Origin: an uncultured Clostridia bacterium
GTDB lineage: Bacteria; Bacillota; Clostridia; UBA1381
Reading direction: 5' to 3'
DNA length: 13,048 nt
Assembly: GCA_910578235.1 (NCBI GenBank)
Contig: CAJTPP010000053.1
Coordinates: 5,178-18,225 of the forward strand
Shown here: positions 7,852 through 13,048 of the stretch, piece by piece
Numbering within the stretch: position 1 is the stretch's first letter
How the letters are laid out: each line of letters opens with the position of its first letter
Program-made: the position numbers and the translations under genes
Notes under the pieces: model-generated
Told to the model about the DNA's origin: nothing
Databases searched by the model: none
What the model saw: the letters and a program-made list of their open reading frames with translations, nothing else

Positions 7852-10152
7852 TTAATTTTCTATCAGTCTTACTGCTGCGACGGTCATATCGTCCACAACG
7901 GCGTCACGGCTTTTTTTCACTGCCGTTTCAAGCACAGCCTGAGCCATTTCCTCCATAGTGTCAAAGGGCATCTTAATCTGATTTTTCAGCCATTCTGTGC
8001 GCACAGTTCCGAACCCGGCCTCGCTAACTCCGTCCGTCATCATAATCACCGTATCTCCGTCACTCAGACGTTTAGCCTGTCCCTGCACTTTTATATCAGA
8101 CATCATACCGACAGGCAGAGACACTGAAAATACTGTTTCCACATTCGCTCCGCGCAGAAGAACACTTTCCGCTCCGCCTATCTTGTAAAACTCGCTCACG
8201 CCTGTCATAAGATCAATGCACAGCAGATCCACTGTGGAAAAACACTCGCTGTCAAGCTTCAGGCACAAAGCGGAATTTATCATTTCAATAGCGGTTTTCA
8301 CGCCAAAGCCTGAATGCAAAAATTCTTTTAACAGTTTCATTGTAATATGACTTTCAGCCATAGCGCGTCTGCCGCTTCCCATACCGTCAGACAAAATCAC
8401 ATACTGCTTGTAATCCTCTGTAACAAAACTGTCGACACTGTCTCCGCAGGCATTGCTGTAATCGCGGCACAGCTGCCGTACAGCGACATCAGCTGTGAAT
8501 TTTGCGCCTGATGTAAATTTTAACAGTCCGCCCGCTACCCGCTTTTCAAAAATCATAGGCGCTTCGGTCACTTCCGTAAGTATGCCTTCCATAAGTCCTG
8601 TTTCATTTTCTTTATTGACAGATAAATATACTTCTATCTTTCCCCGGCCGCTTTCTACCACGCTCACCTCAAAAGCGGTAATTCCGGACTTGTCCATCTC
8701 ACCGACAATTTTTTCCTCCATATCCTCACGAAAAGAAAAACCCACGGTAATCTCCTCTGACATTCCATCCATAAGATGAGCTATCTCCCGATACTGCCTT
8801 GCCACAAGATCACGGCTTGTTACAGCCTCTCCCATACGCACAAGATTTTTCTTATACAACTCATACACATGGTTAAATTCCACTACAAAAAGCTCGCACC
8901 TAAGACATTTTTCCCTAAAACTCAAAGGCACTGAATCCATTGCGAGTATCCCTTTTGTCTCTATCGTGTCAAGCAGAAGCATAATACTTCTGTAGGTGCG
9001 CGTGAAGTCACTCTGCCAGCATTTCGGAGCATTTGGACAACCTTCACACACTCTGTCCGCCACCTCGTCAAACAATGACGCTACATCCTTATTATAAGCT
9101 TTAAGCCGCTTTTCCGACGCGTTTTCAAAACATTCTTCAAGACTTCTGAATGCGCGGGCGGTTTTTTCAAGCTTCATGGATAAATATTCCCTTATCCGTA
9201 TATCCGTGCTCAAATTTTCTATAACGAGAGAACGGGAGAAAAAGCCGTTTATTATATTATGTACCTTCTTTGGAGTAGCTATAAACATTATTGCGCCCAC
9301 AGCCGCCTCCGCTACCGTTATGGGCAGAGAAAATGTGTTGCCCGCATAAAGCAAGGCAACGGCGCTTCCTCCGAGAAATCCTATTGCTACTCCGAATTTG
9401 CCGAAGGCCTTCAGCAGATTTCCAAACAAAGCGCTTATTCCGAATATACCCATCATAACCACCGCTGACGGTGAGGACATTGACGACATAAAACCTATGC
9501 AAAGACCTCCGCTTCCCGCTGCGGCGAGTCCGCCGTGAAGCGCAATACACATTACCGCATATACTGACACAATATTGGCAAGACTTATATTATACGGAAA
9601 CGCTATACCCGAAAGTCCCGTTATCATAACACCGATACTCACGGCAATACTTATAAGCTCGTCCTGCGCTGTCTGAGAACGCTTACGCCTGTTTTCCACA
9701 AGAGCATAGGCTTTCTGAAATATTATATACATAACCGAAGTCACAATGGCTTCCACAAGCAGAATGAGAAGATCATAAACACCCGCAAAGTTATATATAA
9801 GAAAAGCGAGTCCCCCTATAAACATTGCGCCGCCGCAGCACACAGCGTCTATAACGGTATTTTTCCCGGAACGAAACCTTGTATATATCCAGAATATAAG
9901 CGCGGCAAGTATATATTTTACCAAAGCTGCCTTACCCACTGTCGTCATTAACGCGGCTGCAATTACAGTAACTCCTACGTACGCGATACTTTTGTCAAAA
10001 CACGCCGCAAAAAACGCCGCTCCAAACGGGAACATTCCAAGCAGCGACGCGCGTGAAGCAAGCAGCAAAAACAAACTTATACCAATATCTTTTATAACAG
10101 GCGCGCGAAGCGTCTCAATGTTTCTTTGTTCCTTTATCCCCGGTTGACTCAT
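7852..10152 (-). CDS. spoIIE: Stage II sporulation protein E, membrane PP2C-type serine phosphatase
   Basis: This 766-residue protein (827 in B. subtilis) dephosphorylates SpoIIAA-P to release sigma-F in the forespore and works at the polar division site. Residues of about 20-295 are a run of roughly ten hydrophobic membrane segments. A central regulatory region follows, with clustered cysteines (Cys369, 372, 378, then 416, 419). The C-terminal PP2C/SpoIIE domain (about 560-766) keeps the metal-binding motifs: CGDS, ILSDGMGSG (Asp589), MMTDGVSE (Asp707) and DDMT (Asp754/755). ATG at 10152 is chosen because GAGGAGG (10161-10167) sits 8 nt upstream. An in-frame start 20 codons earlier (10212) would lie upstream of the predicted -10 box and has no ribosome binding site. 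It is monocistronic, with its own promoter and terminator. Identity is firm from topology and phosphatase motifs; the cysteine cluster's role is unknown. Confidence 0.96.
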   Translation of the reverse strand: MSQPGIKEQRNIETLRAPVIKDIGISLFLLLASRASLLGMFPFGAAFFAACFDKSIAYVGVTVIAAALMTTVGKAALVKYILAALIFWIYTRFRSGKNTVIDAVCCGGAMFIGGLAFLIYNFAGVYDLLILLVEAIVTSVMYIIFQKAYALVENRRKRSQTAQDELISIAVSIGVMITGLSGIAFPYNISLANIVSVYAVMCIALHGGLAAAGSGGLCIGFMSSMSSPSAVVMMGIFGISALFGNLLKAFGKFGVAIGFLGGSAVALLYAGNTFSLPITVAEAAVGAIMFIATPKKVHNIINGFFSRSLVIENLSTDIRIREYLSMKLEKTARAFRSLEECFENASEKRLKAYNKDVASLFDEVADRVCEGCPNAPKCWQSDFTRTYRSIMLLLDTIETKGILAMDSVPLSFREKCLRCELFVVEFNHVYELYKKNLVRMGEAVTSRDLVARQYREIAHLMDGMSEEITVGFSFREDMEEKIVGEMDKSGITAFEVSVVESGRGKIEVYLSVNKENETGLMEGILTEVTEAPMIFEKRVAGGLLKFTSGAKFTADVAVRQLCRDYSNACGDSVDSFVTEDYKQYVILSDGMGSGRRAMAESHITMKLLKEFLHSGFGVKTAIEMINSALCLKLDSECFSTVDLLCIDLMTGVSEFYKIGGAESVLLRGANVETVFSVSLPVGMMSDIKVQGQAKRLSDGDTVIMMTDGVSEAGFGTVRTEWLKNQIKMPFDTMEEMAQAVLETAVKKSRDAVVDDMTVAAVRLIEN

Positions 10153-10198
10153 ATCCTTATCCTCCTCTATAGCAGGGACAGTCTGCCATAATAGGAAT

Positions 10199-10231
10199 AT
10201 TATACCACTCAAAAACTGATAAAACTGTCAT
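10199..10231 (-). promoter_or_regulatory. spoIIE promoter with 21-bp spacer
   Basis: On the minus strand a perfect TATAAT (10199-10204) is preceded by ATGACA (10226-10231) with 21 bp between them, not the usual 17. Long spacing between sigma-A-like hexamers is the known signature of Spo0A-activated promoters such as B. subtilis spoIIE and spoIIG, where phosphorylated Spo0A enables sigma-A polymerase to use a misplaced -35. The start would be near 10192, giving a leader of about 40 nt. Confidence 0.8.
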
Positions 10232-10237
10232 TTTCTG

Positions 10238-10264
10238 TTGTCGATTTACAAAAATATTTCGACA
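10238..10264. promoter_or_regulatory. Pair of opposed Spo0A-box-like sites (0A boxes)
   Basis: TGTCGAAA (minus strand, 10257-10264) matches the 0A-box core TGNCGAA exactly. A second site TTGTCGATT (plus strand, 10238-10246) differs at one core position. The two face each other and form an imperfect inverted repeat. They lie at about -50 and -68 from the predicted spoIIE start, just upstream of the odd -35, where Spo0A~P would contact polymerase. Binding is inferred from motif and position. Confidence 0.7.
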
Positions 10265-10271
10265 GTATATT

Positions 10272-10300
10272 TTGACAAAATATGCGGCGTATGTTATACT
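10272..10300 (+). promoter_or_regulatory. Sigma-A promoter of the phosphodiesterase gene
   Basis: TTGACA (10272-10277) is followed after exactly 17 bp by TATACT (10295-10300), with an extended -10 TG at 10292-10293. It points at the plus-strand gene starting at 10325. Its -35 lies only 7 bp from the nearest 0A-box-like site, so Spo0A bound for spoIIE could also influence this promoter (inference). Confidence 0.8.
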
Positions 10301-10324
10301 TCTAAATAAAGGAGGAAGCTTATA

Positions 10325-10795
10325 ATGAAAAAAATTCTGATTTTTTCCGATTCTCACGGCGACATAAACAATTGTCTCGACATCATCAACTCCTGCGATA
10401 ATTTACACGCTGTCATCCATGCCGGTGACTATGCCGGAGACGCGGAGGATCTACAGTCAATATATCCTAATTTGCCGGTTCACTACGTCAAAGGCAACAA
10501 TGACTTTTTTTCCCGCGCGCCGTCTTATATAACAGTAATCATTGACGGTGTGCGTATATATGTCACTCACGGCCACGAACAGCGTGTCAAATACGAGTAC
10601 GATTACCGCACGCTGCGCAATGTCGCATTAAAAGAAAATGCCTCTCTTGCCGTATTCGGTCATACGCATATTCCGTTTACCTCCTATGACGGAGGCTGTA
10701 TTCTGCTTAATCCCGGCAGTATACGATTTTCCGCGACCTACGCCATAGCGGAAATCGAAAACGGAACAGTCACAACAAGCATAATGGAAATTTAA
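10325..10795 (+). CDS. YfcE/MJ0936-family metallophosphodiesterase
   Basis: This is a 156-residue cytosolic calcineurin-like phosphoesterase, about the size usual for the YfcE/MJ0936 family of small stand-alone enzymes. All family metal-ligand motifs are visible: DSH (Asp9, His11), GD (Asp35), GNND (Asn58-Asp60), THGH (His82, His84) and GHTH (His113, His115). The motif LLNPGS follows near the C terminus, as in relatives. Members hydrolyse phosphodiesters such as bis-pNPP with Mn2+ or similar metals; the natural substrate is generally not known and I do not assign one. The start is supported by AAAGGAGG (10308-10315), 9 nt upstream. It is divergent from spoIIE and shares its control region, but no sporulation role follows from the sequence alone. 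In many Clostridia such genes lie next to an RdgB/HAM1 pyrophosphatase; none is seen here. Confidence 0.93.
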   Translation: MKKILIFSDSHGDINNCLDIINSCDNLHAVIHAGDYAGDAEDLQSIYPNLPVHYVKGNNDFFSRAPSYITVIIDGVRIYVTHGHEQRVKYEYDYRTLRNVALKENASLAVFGHTHIPFTSYDGGCILLNPGSIRFSATYAIAEIENGTVTTSIMEI

Positions 10796-10832
10796 AAAAA
10801 TATATTTACTCAAATTTGTAGTTAATATATAC

Positions 10833-10882
10833 AAAATGTCACATGCTGTATTCATTCATTTACTTCTGTGACATTTTTTCTT
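10833..10882 (+). terminator. Rho-independent terminator of the phosphodiesterase gene
   Basis: AAAATGTCACA (10833-10843) pairs with TGTGACATTTT (10867-10877) and runs straight into a T-rich tract. The loop is long (about 23 nt), which is atypical, but the stem is perfect and lies 38 bp past the stop codon. Confidence 0.7.
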
Positions 10883-10962
10883 TTGTACTGACCTATTATA
10901 TTATTCCGCCTGACACGTTTTGACAAATTTTTACACGCGCCGCCGAAATCTTCTTTATAAGC

Positions 10963-11062
10963 TTGATTTAATTGAAATTTACGTTATAATAATTATGTTC
11001 TCAATAATTTTTATGGCAAAGGCGGCACCGCTTATATCATGAGCATGCCGCCTTCGTTTTTT
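10963..11062 (+). ncRNA. Weak candidate small RNA with its own promoter and terminator
   Basis: Between the phosphodiesterase terminator and the galU 3' end, TTGATT (10963-10968) and TATAAT (10985-10990) are 16 bp apart on the plus strand. A start near 10997 would give an RNA of about 65 nt ending in the hairpin at 11019-11054 and a T6 run. The only frame in it (from ATG at 11012) gives a 9-residue peptide without a ribosome binding site, so an untranslated RNA is likelier. It does not match a family I know. The alternative is a chance promoter in AT-rich DNA next to a back-up terminator. Confidence 0.25.
11019..11062 (+). terminator. GC-rich hairpin with T-tract in the space between convergent genes
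   Basis: AAGGCGGCA (11019-11027) pairs with TGCCGCCTT (11046-11054), followed on the plus strand by CG and six T (11057-11062). The T-run overlaps the galU stop codon. The T-tract is clear only in the plus direction. On the minus strand the hairpin lies just past galU but is followed by TGCCATAAAAATT, so it would be a weak galU terminator. It may serve both directions. Confidence 0.65.
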
Positions 11063-11930
11063 ATATAGTATTTACAATACTTTTGATATAGTCGGAAAAT
11101 TCATCTTTCAAATCAGGTCTTGCAAGGGCAAAATCAACTGTTGCCTGTAAAAAACCCTGCTTGCTCCCTATATCATATCTCTTTCCCTCAAAGTTATACG
11201 CGTACATCTTTTCCTTCTGCGCAAGCATCACAAGCGCGTCGGTAAGCTGTATTTCGCCTCCGGCACCCTTCGGTGTTTTTTCAAGACAATTGAAAATCGC
11301 CGGTGTAATAACATAACGTCCAAGAACTGCAATATCAGACGGCGCATCCTCTCTCTTTGGTTTTTCCACCATACCTCTAAGCTCATACAAGCGTCCGTCA
11401 ACTTTTTCACAATCGACTATTCCGTACTTTGAAACATGCTCCATCCCTACCTTCTGTACTCCGAGCACTGTCGTGCCGCAGTTATCATACTGCTCCATAA
11501 GCTGACCTATACACGGCTTATCCGAAACAACAACATCATCTCCGAGCATTACCGCAAACGGCTCGTTACCGATAAAGCTCTTTGCGTATAAAACTGCGTG
11601 TCCCAATCCTTTTTGTTCCTGCTGACGTATAAAATGCACATTAATCTTATCAGAAACTCCTCTGGCAGCCGCAAGCATCTCTTCTTTGCCGTCATGCTCA
11701 AGAACACTCTCAAGCTCAAACGCCTTGTCAAAATGATTTACAAGAGCGTCCTTACCGCGCGAGGTAATTATCAGCAAATCTTCTATACCCGCTGCGACTG
11801 CCTCTTCCACTATATACTGAATAGTCGGCTTATCGATAATCGGAAGCATCTCTTTAGGCACCGCTTTTGTCGCAGGCAGAAATCTCGTCCCAAATCCCGC
11901 GGCAGGTATTACCGCTTTACGTATCTTCAT
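11061..11930 (-). CDS. galU: UTP-glucose-1-phosphate uridylyltransferase
   Basis: This cytosolic enzyme makes UDP-glucose from UTP and glucose-1-phosphate, feeding glycolipid, teichoic acid and polysaccharide synthesis. It has 289 residues (292 in Bacillus GtaB, 302 in E. coli GalU). The nucleotide-binding signature PAAGFGTRFLPATKA lies at residues 9-23, followed by PKEMLPI. Also visible are VMLGDDVV (metal-binding aspartate), the VEKPK motif and GGEIQLTDAL near the C-terminal part of the catalytic domain, all typical of the GalU branch of nucleotidyltransferases. ATG at 11930 is chosen for AAAGGAG (11939-11945), 8 nt upstream, and because the signature starts right after it. The 32-codon in-frame extension to 12026 reads through the promoter region. 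The symbol gtaB would be equally apt. Confidence 0.96.
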   Translation of the reverse strand: MKIRKAVIPAAGFGTRFLPATKAVPKEMLPIIDKPTIQYIVEEAVAAGIEDLLIITSRGKDALVNHFDKAFELESVLEHDGKEEMLAAARGVSDKINVHFIRQQEQKGLGHAVLYAKSFIGNEPFAVMLGDDVVVSDKPCIGQLMEQYDNCGTTVLGVQKVGMEHVSKYGIVDCEKVDGRLYELRGMVEKPKREDAPSDIAVLGRYVITPAIFNCLEKTPKGAGGEIQLTDALVMLAQKEKMYAYNFEGKRYDIGSKQGFLQATVDFALARPDLKDEFSDYIKSIVNTI

Positions 11931-11970
11931 TAACTTTACTCCTTTCAGATGAAAAATTATTCTATTACTA

Positions 11971-11999
11971 TTGTCATTATACATCAAAACTGTTATAAT
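11971..11999 (+). promoter_or_regulatory. metF promoter
   Basis: TTGTCA (11971-11976) and a perfect TATAAT (11994-11999) are separated by 17 bp, with an extended -10 TG at 11991-11992. The predicted start near 12006 leaves a leader of only about 34 nt, too short for an S-box (SAM) riboswitch, which often controls methionine genes in Firmicutes. Confidence 0.75.
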
Positions 12000-12004
12000 A
12001 ACAA
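11976..12004 (-). promoter_or_regulatory. galU promoter overlapping the metF promoter
   Basis: On the minus strand TTGTTA (11999-12004) and a perfect TATAAT (11976-11981) are separated by 17 bp. The -10 of each promoter touches the -35 of the other by one base, so the two polymerase sites occupy nearly the same 34 bp on opposite strands. Confidence 0.7.
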
Positions 12005-12039
12005 TACCAATAATAAAATTATGCAAGGAGATTTTTTTG

Positions 12040-12906
12040 ATGTTTATAAAAGATATATTTTCACAAAAGAAGCCTGTTTTGTCCTTTGAAGTATTTCCGC
12101 CAAAGCAGGACTCCGGTCTTGAAGCGGTTCTTACAGCCGTAGATAAAATGTCTGTTCTGCCTATTGATTATATGAGCGTTACATACGGAGCGGGAGGAAG
12201 CAATTCTAAAAATACGGCACAGGTGGCTTCTCACATGAAAAACAAGCTTTCAATACCGTCCCTTGCTCACCTTACATGTGTGGCAAACACCAAACAAACA
12301 ATATGTGAAAGACTTACCGAATATAAAAATCTCGGCATTGAAAACATTCTTGCTCTGCGCGGCGACAAGCCCGGGAATTACAGCGGTGAACTTTTTCCCG
12401 GCTACAGATACGCAAACGAACTTGTGTCAGCTATCAAAGATTTTGGAGGCTTCTGTATAGGCGGAGCGTGCTATCCTGAACGTCACCCCGATTCGGCTAC
12501 GCAGGAAGAAGATATAAATAACCTGAAAAGAAAAATTGACGCAGGTGTTGACTTTCTTGTTACTCAAATGTTTTTTGATAATGAGGAATTTTATAAATTC
12601 CGTGACAAATGTATCCAAAAAGGTATAAGCGTACCGATAAACGCCGGTATTATGCCCCTTACAAACGCGGGGCAAATCCAACGTATGGCGGTGCTTTCGG
12701 GGGGGGCGTCCATGCCCGCAAAATTTATGCGCATGTTCGCTAAATATCAGGATAATCCCGAAGCGCTTAAGCAGGCGGGCATCGCTTACGCCGTGGACCA
12801 AATAACCGATCTGCTTTCCAACGATACCGACGGAGTTCATCTCTATACAATGAACAAGCCGGAAACGGCTGAAAAAATAGTTACAGCGGTAAACTATCTG
12901 TTTTAA
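12040..12906 (+). CDS. metF: Methylenetetrahydrofolate reductase
   Basis: This cytosolic flavoprotein reduces 5,10-methylene-THF to 5-methyl-THF, for methionine synthesis or, in acetogens, the methyl branch of the Wood-Ljungdahl pathway. It has 288 residues (296 in E. coli), so it is the catalytic barrel alone. Visible family motifs are SFEVFPPK (Glu17, matching the catalytic Glu28 of E. coli), VTYGAGGS, LRGDKP (flavin/folate-binding Asp), GGACYPERHP, FLVTQMFFD and the C-terminal GVHLYTMNKPE. ATG at 12040 is preceded by AAGGAG (12025-12030) at 9 nt; a TTG just before it is less likely. The longer in-frame start at 11971 would begin inside the promoter. A run of eight G at 12699-12706 lies in the coding sequence. 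No metH, folD or acetyl-CoA pathway gene lies nearby, so which pathway it serves cannot be told. Confidence 0.95.
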   Translation: MFIKDIFSQKKPVLSFEVFPPKQDSGLEAVLTAVDKMSVLPIDYMSVTYGAGGSNSKNTAQVASHMKNKLSIPSLAHLTCVANTKQTICERLTEYKNLGIENILALRGDKPGNYSGELFPGYRYANELVSAIKDFGGFCIGGACYPERHPDSATQEEDINNLKRKIDAGVDFLVTQMFFDNEEFYKFRDKCIQKGISVPINAGIMPLTNAGQIQRMAVLSGGASMPAKFMRMFAKYQDNPEALKQAGIAYAVDQITDLLSNDTDGVHLYTMNKPETAEKIVTAVNYLF

Positions 12907-13048
12907 CAAAGGGTATAAAGTTTGTAAAAAGCGTCTTTTAAAATACGGATATTTCATCCATGATTTGAAAAATCTTGGAAAACCAAATTTATACAATAAC
13001 AAAAATGACACGTGTATAATTGCAATAATAAATTCATATAACTTTATC
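12907..13048. other. AT-rich tail after metF, no gene seen
   Basis: No coding region is supported here. There is no strong terminator after metF: only small hairpins (TTGG/CCAA around 12975-12984) without a T-run. A TATAAT at 13015-13020 on the plus strand could be the -10 of a promoter for a gene outside the window, but its -35 match is poor. Confidence 0.5.

Noticed and set aside
10153..10212. Longer SpoIIE N terminus starting at 10212
   Set aside because: That ATG lies upstream of the predicted -10 box and lacks a ribosome binding site, while ATG at 10152 has GAGGAGG at good spacing.
11931..12026. Longer GalU N terminus starting at 12026
   Set aside because: The extension is the translation of the promoter and leader. 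The conserved GalU N terminus starts at the ATG at 11930 with a good ribosome binding site.
12000..12039. SAM (S-box) riboswitch ahead of metF
   Set aside because: The predicted leader is about 34 nt, too short for the aptamer, and no S-box core is seen.
12427..13011. Minus-strand reading frame of 194 codons
   Set aside because: Most of it is the antisense of metF, which has full family motifs. It has no ribosome binding site and no recognisable domain.

Overview
The window looks like a piece of chromosome from a spore-forming, low-to-moderate GC Firmicute of the class Clostridia. The reasons are a full-length spoIIE with a Spo0A-type promoter region, strong AAGGAGG-like ribosome binding sites, AT-rich intergenic spaces with sigma-A-like promoters, and a MetF of the kind common in Clostridia. 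I see no insertion sequence, tRNA, rRNA, CRISPR array or prophage gene. Genus cannot be told from the sequence.

Positions 1-7462 (minus strand) are one uninterrupted reading frame of at least 2,487 codons whose 3' end lies outside the window. It encodes a secreted, mosaic giant protein. In order from the N terminus it has: a signal peptide, a transglutaminase-like catalytic-looking domain, a TPR-like helical segment, two small beta modules, a discoidin (F5/8 type C) domain, several bacterial Ig-like domains with a BspA-type leucine-rich segment among them, a right-handed beta-helix with chlamydial Pmp-like repeats, and a run of at least six InlB/Listeria-Bacteroides repeats. A strong candidate promoter (7675-7704) and a leader of about 205 nt precede it. 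Every apparent plus-strand ORF across this stretch is an antisense shadow.

Positions 7804-10300 hold spoIIE (minus strand) with a clear terminator. Its promoter region has a perfect TATAAT, an ATGACA-like -35 at an unusually long 21-bp spacing, and two opposed Spo0A-box-like sites just upstream. This is the layout known for Spo0A-activated promoters in Bacillus. SpoIIE is the membrane phosphatase that activates sigma-F in the forespore. A divergent plus-strand gene (10325-10795) encodes a small YfcE/MJ0936-type metallophosphodiesterase with its own consensus promoter and terminator.

Positions 10796-13048 hold a 265-base gap with two hairpins and a weak candidate small RNA. Then come divergent galU (minus; UTP-glucose-1-phosphate uridylyltransferase, making UDP-glucose for envelope polysaccharides) and metF (plus; methylenetetrahydrofolate reductase). 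Their predicted promoters occupy the same 34 bp on opposite strands. These genes are housekeeping or sporulation functions and do not form an obvious pathway with the giant protein. UDP-glucose supply and a large surface protein are only loosely linked, both concerning the cell envelope.

The most interesting item is the giant protein, for its domain combination and its nearly identical internal DNA repeats. Next are the spoIIE control region and the overlapping galU/metF promoters.
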